A stretch of DNA of 64,000 nucleotides. Origin: Pipra filicauda (taxonomy: Eukaryota > Chordata > Aves > Passeriformes > Pipridae). The stretch spans positions 992,001 to 1,056,000 of the forward strand of contig NW_024104084.1 in NCBI RefSeq assembly GCF_003945595.2, given 5' to 3'. The position numbers and the translations under genes were made by a program. This document shows positions 1 to 12,397 of the stretch, piece by piece. The notes under the pieces were generated by a model. The model made no database searches. It was not told where the DNA came from and was given only the letters and a program-made list of their open reading frames with translations. How positions within the stretch are numbered: the stretch's first letter is position 1; each line of letters starts with the position of its first letter.

Positions 1-1710
1 TGTTTTTTATATTGGTTCATGGGTGTACACAAGTGGGCCTTATGTGTGCTTTAAGACACAAAACCTTATCAAGTTATCTATAACAGGAATATTACAGCAC
101 CATAATAGTTAATGGAAAATAGCATAAGAGGAAAAAGAAAATTAACATTCCACACAGCAGGGCATTTCGGATGTTAATCTGCCTTGCAATATAATTGACA
201 GGGAAGCTGATATCTGGGAAGATTTTTATTCCTATCTTTTTCTCTAAACAGTTAGTGTTCAGTTGTTGTGCAGCAGGGGAGATGGAGAAAAAGAAAGTTC
301 TAGCCAAGTGAATGTTCTTTACCAGCAAAGATGTTAACTTTTGTCAGAAGGTAGTTAATCATTGAGAGAGAAACAGATGAAGAAATTGGATAAAACATTT
401 CCAGTTCCAAAAGTCTTTATTGATTGTGTCTCCCTCAAGAAAATTCAGCTCAATCTCTGAAACCCTCAAGTGATTAAACCTTGGGCAGTCCACTGTAGAC
501 AGAGCAAATGAGAATTGTTTCAAAACCAGACATGTAGAGCTAGGATAGTTAAAGCGAGAAAAGATTTCTTTTTCACTTTGAAATCCTAGCTGGGAGACGT
601 AACCTGAGATGTTGATTTTAAGGCAAGAATTTTCTTAAGTACCACAGTCTTGCTCTGTGTAACAGATCTCTGAATTTTGAAGCAATGAACTGTTTTATTT
701 TCAGAGAATGAGCTCTCTTAAACACAAATCCAGAGTCTGGAAAATGGGGGACAGATTTCTGGTCCATCACAGATAACTTGTATACCTTGTTCTAATTTTT
801 CCAAAGGTAGTTAGGGTACAGAGAGATTGAAGCATCACTAAATGAGATGCTAAGACCTGTTAACAGTTGAAAGTTCCTTTTTTTTCTCAGAGATGTGATG
901 TTTTTGCTCTCAAACCATCTCCTCTAGAAGACTGTAGCTATTCTTAAATTGGAGTATGACCATTAGCATGTGATTCAAGGTATGCAATTTTCAGTATACA
1001 GCATGAAGGTCCTGGATAATTATGCTTGAATTACAGCTTGCTTTCTGGAAGTCCATAGTGTGCTGCTGAAGTAAAGCCCTTAGTTTCTCTGCTTTGGGGG
1101 TTTAGGATGTGGGGTGCATCAAAGACCTGTAACAAATGTGGATAGAGCCTTCCCAAATCTTTGTTCGCGAAGCCTAGTCATGACATGACATCAAAGACAG
1201 TAGGAAAAGGTCCCACAGTAGAAGACACTATGAGCTGATATCTGTTCTTTCTTGTGTTACACAAGAGTTTCTTTTCACTAGTTTATGTGCTGTACAGAAG
1301 TCTAACATAAAACAACACAGGAAGGCAAATTTAGGAAATCCACTGTTAAAGTCAAATAACATTTTTGTAACTAAAAAAAAGAAGGTATTTGACTCAAAGA
1401 AGAAAAGTCAACAAAAACCTGACAGCCTTGTGAAAGTTTTATCTTTTCCTGGGCAGTGATTCTGATTTTAGTTACACTTACAAGTATTGGACGGGTTGTA
1501 GTTTCAGAAGTTAGCACCTGTCAGCTGAGCTGTGATAATTGGTTGAGTGCATACTTTATAGTCACAAAAGTTTGTGAATCAAAAACTGGCTTAGATCACT
1601 TGAGTCAGCCTTCTCAAAACCTATGGTTATCCTAATTGTTCTGGATTATCTTGGCTGAGGTCAGCATCTGAGCCAAGGATTCTTCCAAGAGAGACAATGG
1701 ACTACGGTTC

Positions 1711-1815
1711 AAATCATGAACCTAATTTCACATTGGTGTAATTACATAGCTGTGCTGAGTTTCATGTAAGTTCTTCCCTTGACTGGATTCACACCCCTGA
1801 GCTGAGAATCTGCTT
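1711..1815. repeat. Ancient amniote interspersed-repeat remnant
   Basis: Contains 'cattggtgtaattacat' and 'gactggattcacacccctga' followed by 'gagaatctg'. This resembles the old palindromic repeat of turtles, crocodilians and birds, in which 'acaccggtgtaaat', a 'ccattgacttcaatgg' core and 'gagaatctggccc' recur. Heavily eroded; recognised by eye only. Confidence 0.4.
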
Positions 1816-2696
1816 TAGCTCTCAGATTTCATGCAAGAGTTTTAAAGCACCTATCAAACTTCCTAATTTTCCCCCATAAAGCCAAAGAGTAAACATAGGC
1901 TTAAGAAGGTTAAGGGATCATTCCCCAGAATCTGTTGAAGTATATATCCATTAGTTTTAAACAAGACCTTTTCATACCTTTTTTGGACAGACAGCAAACA
2001 TCTGGAAATTGTCATGGTTATAGACTTACTCTTAGACTATGCCTCTAGATCTAGGTGTATGGAATATCTAAAGTCATGCTTTGTGTGAGGTTATGTTGTT
2101 CCAATAAAATCATAAGGTGTCACTGAAACAAATCATACAAAGAAAAGGTCATAAGTCTTCAATTTAAAAAATGGGCAAAAAATTGTGTCAGGATACCTGT
2201 GGCTGTCTGCCAGAATAAAACAAGAAAGGGTAAAAAAGCCTTTAATTAGAGTAATTCGTTAGATCTTCGGTACGCACCATCTTCATCCCCCACCATATAT
2301 ATAACAAGGAATAATTATGGTACAGATAACACATGTACTTGTGGTAGTTGAGAGGCTAAAGGTGCCAAGTGGAACCTAATCTTGGGAAAATGCAACCTTG
2401 ACGCTAAAAGCCTGTACCTTAAAAGGTGGTGCATGGATCTTACACCAAGTGTAAAGGATAAATATTTCCAGAGGCTTATTCGTCTCCTACAGGCAAAGTC
2501 AAATGAATGTCTTATCGATGACGACAAGATTACTAATTTTAAATAATTAAATATGAATTAGGTGACCAGGGCCTTTTAACTGCTTTAAAGAAGATGAGAG
2601 TCAAGTGTTTCGCTTAAGTGATAAGCACAGAGGTATCAAGTAGAAAGACTCTGTTTTCACTTGTACCAGGACAAATGGAGTACTAGTGGGGTGAAG

Positions 2697-4130
2697 TAAT
2701 TCATACAATCATAGATAGGACTTGAAAGACTACCTAGTTCCAACCTCCCTACCATGGACAGAGACACCTTCCATTAGACCAAGGCACCACGCCACATCCA
2801 ACCTGGCCTTGAACATTTCCAGGGATGAGGCATCCACAACTTCTTTGGGCAACCTGTTCCAGTGCCTCATCACCTGCACAGCAGAGAATTTCTTCCAAAT
2901 ATCTGATCTAAATTTACCCTCTTAAGTTTGAAGCCATTCCCCCTTGTTCTGACATTACACAACCTTGTAAAAAGTCCCTCTCCAACTCTCTTGTAGCTTC
3001 TTAGGTAAGATGTCCCCAGAGCTTTCTTTTCTCCAAGCTGAACAAACTCAAGTCTCTCAGCCTGTCTTCACAGGAGAGTTGCTCCAGCTCCTCTGACAAC
3101 CTTCATGGTTTCCCCTGGGCTCTCTCCAGAAGCTCCATGTCCTTCATCCTTCTCATAAGGGCTGCTCTCAATCCATTCCCTGCCCAGTCTCTATTTGTGT
3201 TGGGTTTGTCCCAACCCAGGTAAAGTTCTTTGCACTTGGTTTTGTTGAACTTCACAAGATTTACATGGTATTTACCACCCCTCAAGCCTGTCAAAGCCCC
3301 TCTGGGTGTCATCCCTTCCCTCGAGTGTCGACTGCACCACAAACTGGGTTTCTTGTTGGTAAACTTGCTGAGGGTGCCTTCAATCCCACTGTCCATGTCA
3401 CCAGCAAAGGTGTTAAAGAGTAGTAGTCCAAATACAAAACCCTGAGGAATGTCACTCATCACTGCTCTCCACTTGGACATCAAGCCACTGACAGCAACCC
3501 TCCAAGTGAGACCATCCAGCTAATTCCTCTGGTCCATCCCTCAAATCCACGTCTCTCCATTTTAGAGACGTGTTGGAAAGAACAGTGTCAAATACTTTGC
3601 ACAAATCCACGTAGATGTTGTCAGTTTCTCTGCCCTTTCCCATCAGTGTTGTAACCCCGTCAGAGAAGGCTACCAAATTTGTAAGGCACAATTTGCCATT
3701 TGTCAAGCCATGTTGGCTGTTACCAATCACATCCTTTTTTCCATGTGCCTTAGTGTGTTTTCCAGGAGGCTCTGCTCCATGGTCTTGCAGATATGGTCTG
3801 TAGTTGCATGGGTCTTCCTCCTTTCCCTTTTTAAAAACATGGATTTTTTTCCCTTTTTTAGTCAGTGGTAACTTCACTGGTCTGCCGATCTCAAGTATGA
3901 TGGATAGGGGCTTAGCCACTTCACCTGCCAGTTCCCTCTGGACCCACAGATGCATCTCATCAGGTTCTACAGGCCTGTACATCTTCAAGTTCTTTAGATG
4001 GTCTCAAATCTGATCTTCTGCTGCAGTGGGTTTTTCTCCATTCTCCCGGTCCCTGACTTTGCTTTCTGCAACTCAGGTGGTTTCAGAATTATTCTGTTCA
4101 GTTCACAACATGTCCCCTGACTGCTTTGCT
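2697..4130 (-). mobile_element. CR1 LINE fragment, 5'-truncated, antisense to CELF4
   Basis: On the + strand this reads as an inverted CR1 3' region. The 3' end lies near 2697-2715 (catacaatcatagatagg, derived from the CR1 terminal octamer repeats). It is followed by the typical 'ctagttccaacctcc', 'aacctggccttgaacat' and 'ctctcagcctgtcttcacag' blocks. Minus-strand translations show CR1 ORF2 reverse-transcriptase pieces in three different frames: about 4125-3994 (SSQGTC..ELN), 3988-3452 (ELAGEVAKPLSII, NYRP, SQHGLTNGK) and 3483-3103 (DIPQGFVFGLLLFN, TLSKF). Frameshifts separate them. The catalytic FADD-type motif expected after TLSK is replaced by FTNKK, so it is dead. At about 1.4 kb against roughly 4.5 kb for a full element it is truncated at the 5' side, as most avian CR1 copies are. 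No target-site duplication was identified. Confidence 0.93.
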
Positions 4131-5000
4131 TCCTAGGCTCGTGCAAAATCTGGAGACTTACTGTGGAGCTGAAGTTGCTGTACCCACGACTATTATCCAT
4201 CTGTATTCCATACAATTATTATTTGTACTCTTGAATTCTCTGGAGATAAAATTAAAATACAGCTTTTGTAATTTTTTTTTCCATCTCAAGCTTTTGTTTT
4301 TGTTTCCCCCTTCTCTTTAACAACCTTGTTTCCCAGGAGACCACTTGATATGTTTTCATGTTTCCAAGAGACTGCAGTTCAATAGGTTGAGAGTTAATTG
4401 GCAGCTGGGAGTTTCCAGATGTTTATATGCTTACCCAAAAAGCTGTCCACTGGTAGTAAATGAACAGCTGGAAAAACAATCCAAAAAAACATCTTTTAGC
4501 TGATTGACATATGTCTGGAAAACATGACATGTTTGAGAGAAATGGAATTGAAATTAGGAACAACTAAGAGCAAGTCCTTCATTATCAATAATTAGTCAAT
4601 TAGATTTTTTGTTCAAATTCAGGAATAATTCACAAGCACTGCACTGACTCAGTCCTTACCACACATAGAAGTAGATGACAGAAATAATGCATAGGCTTTA
4701 CACTAACTTTCCTTAGGAGATGTTTTGAGAAATGTTCATTATACAGCTGAACATTGGCAATTCAAAGGGGCTGGATGGTGAAAATTATTTATAATGCAAT
4801 ATGAAGTCTTTCACCCAAAAATCATGTTCACATCCAACTCAAACAGCTGATGGCAAGTGAGCTGTTAAGTTGAGCTATTTAAGAGCTTACTATCAAATAC
4901 TTTTTTTCCCAGTGAAATAAGTGGTTCTGTACACAATCATAAGTTTCAGCAGGGAAAATTGATTGTTCTGAAATTGTTTTCCATCTGGGAAATCAAAATG
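4131..5000. other. Intronic sequence, nothing identified
   Basis: AT-rich unique-looking sequence between the CR1 fragment and the poly(A) tract. It has a TGACTCA (AP-1 type) heptamer at 4645-4651, which is short enough to occur by chance. No ORF or exon-like segment stands out. Confidence 0.5.
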
Positions 5001-5070
5001 AAAAAAAAAAAAAAAAAAAAAAAACAACCAACCAACCAACCAACCAAACAAAAAACCACAACCAAACCAC
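5001..5070 (+). repeat. A24 run followed by (AACC)n / A-C-only tract
   Basis: Twenty-four A (5001-5024) are followed by AACC tetranucleotide units to about 5047 and then by A/C-only sequence to 5070. It is one of several poly(A) plus A/C mosaics in the window. The minus-strand ORF running across it (4893-5282) is poly-Phe/Gly-Trp low complexity and not a gene. Confidence 0.9.
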
Positions 5071-5353
5071 TTTTTCCACCAGCTTCTTTTCTCTGTAAAA
5101 GCCAGTATATCTGCTCCATATGATATTATTTCTGGACTCAGTTGTTGAGTGTGTTGTATGCTGTAGTGTTCAGCTGAGCGTCCAGTGGTCTGTTCTTTAA
5201 GCAACAGTCTCCAGGAAGGAAGAGCCCTTTGGAGGGGCCATATGGACTCACATTGATAGAGGTAACCTAGGAAAAGTAACACTTGAAAGAGGTTCTACAG
5301 TTGTCATTCCATTAAATACAATACAAAGGACAGATCAATTATTTTGATGTTTT

Positions 5354-5385
5354 GGGGGTGAATGGGGGGAGTGGGCGGGGCAGGG
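5354..5385 (+). other. G-quadruplex motif on the sense strand
   Basis: Five G-runs of 5, 6, 3, 4 and 3 bases (5354-5358, 5364-5369, 5373-5375, 5377-5380, 5383-5385) are separated by loops of 5, 3, 1 and 2 nt. This fully meets the G3+N1-7 rule. It would be able to fold in intronic pre-mRNA as well as in DNA; no function is shown. Confidence 0.7.
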
Positions 5386-8085
5386 TGGTTCAAGAAATAG
5401 TATTGCCTTTCATCCTAATGCAAAAGGAGCTGAAATATAGAAATACTTGCAGGACCAAATAATAGATATGTATTGTTTTATTAGAGACCACACTTTTCTG
5501 AAAAATACTATTTTAACTGATGGCTAATGCCATCAGGATATGTGCCTTAGAGAACAATTTTGTGGTAAGTAAATGGAAGACAAAAAATACGCATGAACTC
5601 TCTTTTTCAAGTTCAAGACCAGTTATGAACATTAAGCTCTACTTTATTCCGTTTGGCTACAGTTAGGATGGAACCTCTTACTGTCTCTAGGCAACAAGGT
5701 CTTACTTACAATAAATGAGATATTATTTTTCATTAAAATATCACTTTTTGCCCAACAAGAGTGGGACAGATTGTCATATATGTGCATGATGTATGAATGG
5801 GAAGTGACAATGAAACACTTCAACATTTGACCCTGGAAAGCAGGGTGGCTTTTTTGCCTGACCATATAAAAGGGTCGATTCCTTTTCCATTTCAGCATCT
5901 TTTTGTCCATAACACCGTGTTTGGGAAATCAGTGATGCTTGGACACATTCCACTAAGCATTGTTTCTAGAAGTTTGGCACTTCTACCACTTTCACCAACA
6001 TGTTTGGAGAGGACTTAGTGGAGCTTTCTCCCTGATAAGAACTTGCCTCCGTACACACGCAGTGTGGATCTTGGAAGGGAAATTTGCTCCTTCAGAGCAG
6101 AGTCGTCTTCTGTCTACTCAGTCTGAATTACAGTCATGATACTGTAGGAGTTGCAGGACATTGTTAACCTGAACTGTCATCATGGCCATCACAATGAGGA
6201 GAAAAATACAGCTATCGTTATGGAATAGTGCATAGTTTATCTCTGTAGCAGCGTGCTATAATGTGCTTAATTAGACTGTATCAGCTGCTCCACGTCTGCT
6301 ACTAAAGGGAGACTTTCTTATTGTGTCTAGTAAACAGAGAGCTCTCAGCCTGTGATTTAGCACTGAAATTAATTTAAGCATAGTTTCCCATTTGATTATT
6401 GAGCTATGGGTGACTTTTAAGGATCCTTTTCAATCCATTACTTTTGCTTGCTGCAAACTCTCTGCCACTCTTTCTTTGCTTTCTTTGGTAGATACAGACT
6501 AACTGAAAACTCACCCACTTAAAGGGAAAGAAATACAACATAATTCCAAGTCGAGTATGCAAACTTTTGCTTCTGCTCAGTCTCCTTCCTTGACTGTCAC
6601 CTTCTGCTTCTGTCTCTCAATTACTGAAACAATGTGATTGGCTTGAATATGCTGAAAGTAACAAGGCCTCCAGAAAGTAATACAGTGTAAGAAATAGTGA
6701 AAAAAATTGTTCTTTTTTTTTTCATGCCAAAATGTATCTTTTTTGTGAGAGTAGTAGGGTGACTTCCACAAGACAATCTTTGAAAAAAAATAATGTATAT
6801 TTGTAAGAAAAAAAATCTCCCTAGTCTCTCGTATGTACTAATCTATTAAAAGAATTGTAAGGAAGAAAAGAACAAGTGTGTATTTCTTCAGTAATGTTAT
6901 CTAAGGAACCAGCTTGGGAAAAACAGTGGACAAAATGTCACAGTGGTAATCAAAGCTGAAAAGTTCATAGTATACTGTTTACTCACCTGTTACATACTTT
7001 ATATGTGCATGGGGAGAAGGTGAGTGGGTCAAAATGAGATTATGGAACTTGTTTCTTTCTTTGGTAGTCTTTCTGTACTCGTGTTGCTCTTGAAAGGTAC
7101 CCGCAGCTTGAGGGACATGCTGCCTGAACCTTGAAAGATAGGATTCCTCCATTTCAAGGAGCTGGAGAGGTGGCAGACATTCTGAAGTAATTTCAGAGAA
7201 AATGTCCTCTGCATAACAAGCACTTTTTTTGCTGCAGGGACTGGCAAGTTTTCAGTATACTGCAGTAAGAAGAAATAATTTGATCACATCAGGCTCACAA
7301 CTGGAGTGAGACATTGCAACATCAACCAGTTTTATGAGAAGGCAAACATGTGTGGGGAGAGAAGGCAGAGCAGGGCCCTACCTTGACATGTTCTTGGCCT
7401 TTGTAGTTAATAAGACAATTTTTGGAAGAATCAAGGACACAATCCATTGGAGCATCTCTGAAGTGCTAATGATCTGTGTGTCAGGGAGGTTTTGGACTGG
7501 TTGCTTGGGCTGTGCTGTAATTGTGTGTAAGGGTGGGAGCCAGAGAGCAGTAGCTAGCACAGGGTGGAAGCCTTCTGGTGAGATGCAAATAGGGCAACTA
7601 CTTGTGGGTGCAAGCCAGGCTAAACAATAGAAGTACTCTTCTGCAGTAGAAAGCTCCAAGCCCTTCTATACCCTCTACTGAAAATACTTGATACAAAAGG
7701 AGGGCATGAGACCTTCAACATGATATGGCAATAAAGTGCTTATTCCCAGTGCTGCTGCTGGAGCAGGAGCAGGATCTCATGCCCCACCTTACCATTACAT
7801 GGAATCTTTGAGATCCTTAATTCTGTGCATCCTTCTGTCTCTGGCACTTAAATATGTGTTCAAAGAACAAGCAGTCCTAGGTACACTGTTGCTCACAGGC
7901 CTCAGAGGAAGCAATGATAGCTTCATTTCGTGATTCTTGATTACTCCCTTGCTAAGGAGAGATTTTTATGATTGATTTACTGGGAATGGTATGATGACAG
8001 GAAAATGGTTTGTTCTACATCTCAATTTTAAATGGATCTTCTCTGAAGCAGTGCTGTTACTGAGGTTATGCTTTTTTGTTTACAG
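5386..8085. other. Intronic sequence before the CELF4 exon
   Basis: No repeat or ORF of note. The block 6226-6415 has several homeodomain-type sites (CTTAATTAG, AATTAATTTAAG) and a CAGCTG E-box, and looks like a possible conserved non-coding element, but conservation cannot be judged from one sequence. Confidence 0.5.
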
Positions 8086-8168
8086 GCTGTGCCTTCCTAA
8101 CATACTGCGAAAGGGAGTCTGCTCTAAAGGCCCAGAGTGCACTGCATGAACAGAAGACACTGCCGGGG
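8086..8168 (+). CDS. CELF4: CELF4 internal coding exon (83 nt, RRM1 segment)
   Basis: This exon encodes part of the first RNA-recognition motif of a CELF/Bruno-like protein, which binds GU-rich RNA to control splicing, stability and translation, mainly in neurons. The first two bases finish a Gly codon split with the previous exon. The next 27 codons are all open and read [11 protein letters not shown], then [23 protein letters not shown] is the RNP1 core of RRM1, whose leading Lys lies in the exon before; the HEQKTLPG part leads toward the end of RRM1. The acceptor is cttttttgtttacag, with a possible branch adenine at 8063 (CTGAG). The donor is GGG|GTGAGT, leaving phase 0. The 83-nt length equals the known family exon at this place. 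E-R-E-S, as I recall the family, fits CELF4, whereas CELF3/5/6 have A-R-D-S and CELF1/2 differ widely. Too short to appear as a long ORF. The CELF family is near certain and the paralogue very likely. Confidence 0.93.
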
Positions 8169-8188
8169 GTGAGTCCAGAATGATAACA

Positions 8189-8203
8189 TTTTTTTTTTTT
8201 TTT
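8189..8203 (+). promoter_or_regulatory. U15 tract just downstream of the CELF4 exon donor
   Basis: A run of 15 T on the sense strand begins 20 nt after the first base of the donor site. U-rich tracts at this distance are known binding places for TIA1/TIAL1, which help U1 snRNP at weak or regulated 5' splice sites. ELAVL and PTB proteins also bind such tracts. The run is seen directly; the role is inference. Confidence 0.35.
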
Positions 8204-11200
8204 AATCTAAAATGATTTACATATGGAGTTCTCATCTCAGATTTGGAAGCATAATGTCTCTGTTTGTTTGGATGATTCACTATTTGCATTGGGCTAATAA
8301 AATCAAGATACCACCAACCCACCCAAATGGTTTCCATGCACGAAAAAAATAAAAGGATTTTTGCTTTTATTGGTAGTCAGGAAAACAGTAATTAACTGGT
8401 TATGGGCTGGGTCCTACCAGCCTTACTCAGCTGAGGAAAGTCTTTAGGATTCTGACCACTACAATGAAACATTAGAAGTGCTCACCAGGTATTTCTTCAT
8501 ATTATTTTTCTTCTCTGAAGCAAGGTGTGACTGCAGGAAATCAAGAAACAGATCACATTATTGAGTTATCACAAAATGAAAACATATTCCTGATGACAAA
8601 GTGGTTTGACTCAGTTACTTTAGTATTCAAGCAGCTGTAGCAGATTGGAAAGGCGGTGAGACAAGGAGAAAAGAGAGAGAGGAAAGACGAACACAGGATA
8701 ATGAGGAAAATTATTCACATGAGCAAGATCTAAGGTTCAGACAACACAAGCAAAGCTAAAAATAGAATCAGCATTATGTGGGGAAGACCTGCCCTGCTGG
8801 GATGGGTTTCTAGTTTAGCAGTTACCCGGCGGAGGGGAGCAGAGAGAGAGAGACTATTTAGATTCAACAAACGTACGTGGATTGGGAACAGCCAAGTCCT
8901 TCTGTAGCTAGAATAGGGCTGATTTCTCAATGACACAAAAGTCAGTGATCAAGTAATTAAGAGGGGGATCCTGAGGGTTCCAGGTTGCATCTAAAATGAG
9001 AGGAAATCTATCCAAAAGTCTGACCTTATTAGTTGGTGTTGAATGACTGAATCGTGCGTAACCATAACCTTTCCATCAGACCTGAGGCACATCCCTTGTT
9101 CTATGGTGCTGAAGAAAGTGTTGACTCTGCTCTGCTTGTTTCCATCATCCCAAGTCTATTTACCTATCTCTAAGACACCTTGCCAGTATGAAGATACCCA
9201 CGCACTTGCTCATCTACATCTATCTTTGCTTAAAAGACCATACCTTATGTAAATATATACGTACTTCATTCCCTAAAAATATTTCTGTCAGCTGACGACT
9301 CCCTCTGAATAATTTTTTTTCATAGAAACTCCTTAGCAGCAGATTGAAAGTAACTTCAGTCTTGTTGGGGTTTAGGTTTTTCTTCCCCCTACGCCCCTAT
9401 GATGTTTTCTTTTTACTCCTGTCTTTTCTGAATGATAGAACTGGATGTTCGAAAAATGAAAATGTGTTGAGTAAGGATATTTCAGGTTACATTTTAACTA
9501 ATTTTTTTTTTAAATATGCTTGAAATCAAATATGTATTTATCAAAACTAGATATAGACATGTGTCATGTATTTAAAGAGATTAAATGAAATTCCAAATGT
9601 TTCCACTAAGACTGTTTGCTCTTCTCATTAGGAACTAGACCACTCACTTGCAGATGGAACCCTTATTTTCTCTGTGAGGCTAAAATCCCATCTTGAATTT
9701 GTATGATGCAAATATCTTCAAGAAGACAGTGAGATTGAAGGCTCATAGTTGGGAGGGAGGGCAAGTGATGTTTAGGATTTTTTTTTTCCTTTTTAGTTCT
9801 TTATAGGTCCACAGTTCTGAATGTCAATCTGTGTTTTAGGGACTTCAAATCACAAAAGTCTTAAAGTCAAAACTGTCATCTTGGGCAGTAGCAAAATTCG
9901 ACCAGCTTTTGCTTTACGATCAAAACTTCCTGCAGAGGCTACAGTGATTGATTCCAGACTACAGGGAAACAATTTCTTTGGTTTGTGTAGTTTCTATTAC
10001 ATATACACCGTACTGACTTTAGAGGCTTTTTTTTTGTTTTCTTTTACACTTTCAGGAGACACATCAGGATCTGATAGAATCAGGAACAGTGAATCTTCTG
10101 TCTAAAATAGCAACCAGGTTTTTGAGAGTTCTGAACACTGAATTCTCCCTTCCCTTTCATTTCCAGTTCTATTTGTCTCAGGATAAAGGTTTACTTTCCA
10201 CCAACAAACCCTCTGCATGCAGCTTTCTGCCAAGTTTCTGAACTCATCTTCTGAATGATGTCACTGTAGTTTATTTAAGGAAACCAGTCTTGTCTCTTGA
10301 TAAACTATCATGCCTGGATACTGTTTTATAGTTCCTATGTGAGTAGCAGGGAATTATTTATTACTTACCTGTCTGTTCTTGATAACATGCGCCAACAATA
10401 TCAACCATAGTTCATCAACATAAAATAAAAAGCACTTTTAAGGTCAGGGGTCTAAGTCCTCATTCACGTGAGTTCACGAATGACATATATATAATATCTT
10501 CTCTTGAGACTCCACTGCCTATGACACAAACAGCATTGAGGAGGTATCAAAAATAATTAACAGGCCTGGAAAAGGAAAAAGTAAATAGTACTAGAGTAAG
10601 CTATTCTTTCCCATCCCCCAGATAACAGTACATTTTCCTGCTCTTGCAATATTGCTGTTTGTGTTCTTTGTATTACAAAACACGGAAATGAGTCATTTTA
10701 AATAATATTCACATGAATGTTAATGTATGGAAATGGTGAGGCATGAGGAGTTTTTGTCCAGATTCAGACGCCTTGCCTCTTAGCTATGTATCACTTTGTT
10801 TTTAGTGGAGTGGCTACATGCACATATTTTACAGTAATTACTTTCTGGATGTGCTTTGTAAGATGACAGAAATATGTTTCACATATTTCTATGTTATATG
10901 TGGGGCATAAACTCATCTTGTGGAATAATCAAAAGACTTCCAAGCAGGTATGTGTTGATTAATAAAGTCTTTATGGCACTTTGTTTTTGGGTGGGAAGGA
11001 ATCATGATAGATATTTTGAAGCAACTAGAATGGAATGTAAAACATAAAATTATCAGTTAGATCCTTTTCATCTGAATGACTGAATTAGGCTCTTTTGGAC
11101 AGCTTGAAATTGTTTTGCCTAAAACAGAAGGTTAATGTAGCAGAGTACGTATGTGTGTGTAAAGAGCTCTTTGTAAGTTTTGGACAATCCAAATTCTAGC

Positions 11201-12397
11201 GTTTACTTGTGATTGTTTATTTTACAAATAATAGACTAGCTGGATGATGAAGTATATTAGTTCTTTAATAATTTATAGAAATGCTTTGATGTTGCAGTAA
11301 TTACATTAAAGGTCACATATCAAAGGTAATTTGGTTGAGCAGCTGTGATGGTTTCTCAGAAGCAATCAATATTGCTGTCCATGGCGCTGATTTCACCAAG
11401 GGGACTGCCAGATTAAAGGAGGCTTATTACCAGACAGACAGACACCGGGGAAATCAAGAACAGATTGGAGAGATGCACTATTCTCTTTCCTCACCTATAA
11501 TTAACACTGTTCGCCATAATCTGTGCTAATCCCTCATAGTGGGAAACCACCTTGGGTTGTTTTGTTTTGTTTTTGTTTTTTTTCCAAGAATTATAAAAAG
11601 TGAATCAGGCAAGGAAAAGTAATTTGGGGGAGCAGGAGAGAGAAAGTAGAAAAAGTAAAAGTTGATTCACCCCGGGGATTTCTGATGCTGATATATGCCT
11701 CAATGACAAAATGTGATAACAAAAACACAGCCTTATGGTCTTGGTGAAAGCATGGGGAGGGGGGAAAGTGATCTAGACAATGACAGTGCAACGTATGGGA
11801 GAATTATCTGCCTGCAGATTTGGTATAATATTATCTATTTGCCCCACAAAGCTCCACAGGAAATGAAGTCAGGGAAATAAAATTATGTTTTAAGTGTAGT
11901 CATTTTGGTTACAAATTATAGTGAAGCGAACTTTTTCTCCCCTTTCTTTTTTTCTTTCTGCAGTGAATGGCAGAGGATAATGCTGAGAAATGTAATTACG
12001 CTATCAAGATCTACTTTTATTTATAGCACAAATAAACTGAGCTCATGTATGATAAGCACAGCAGCAGTTTTTTTTCCTCTAGTTCTTTGTGGCTCTCTCA
12101 GGCAATGGGAGTGAACAGTCCATGTATACTTGGTTGGAGGCACTGTCTCTTTGCATAATGTTAAAACATTCTTGTAAGACTTGCAAAGAATAACTATGAA
12201 ATTAAGTAGCTAAGAAACTGTTAACCTCAGCAATCTGCGGGGCTTATTCTGTCTGGGAAATAGACTGTGTTTTCTTGCTGTATCTGTTCCTCTTGAAAGG
12301 GAGAGTGGTACTTCTGGTATGCTAAATTTCTCAGTGCGTAACATAATTAGTCTTCTTCCTAACTGTTCTGATATCCTTTGTCTCTTCTGCCATCTAG
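8204..12397. other. Intronic sequence after the CELF4 exon
   Basis: AT-rich with short T-runs. An exon-like 62-nt segment lies at 10056-10117 (see findings). A GA-rich stretch lies around 8646-8690. No interspersed repeat was recognised and no ORF has a plausible product. Confidence 0.5.

Larger units (their letters stand above)
1..8085 (+). other. CELF4: 3' part of the CELF4 intron upstream of the exon
   Basis: Inferred from the + strand exon at 8086. No other exon of the gene was found here; in particular the preceding family exon, which should end in an RRM1 segment followed by a single G of the split Gly codon, was not seen. The stretch is AT-rich, has no CpG-rich promoter-like block, and has only short ORFs without recognisable products. 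It carries one ancient repeat, one CR1 fragment, one poly(A)/(AACC)n tract and one G-quadruplex motif, listed separately. Confidence 0.85.

Noticed and set aside
4893..5282. Minus-strand ORF of 129 codons
   Set aside because: Its centre is the A24/(AACC)n repeat; no real domain.
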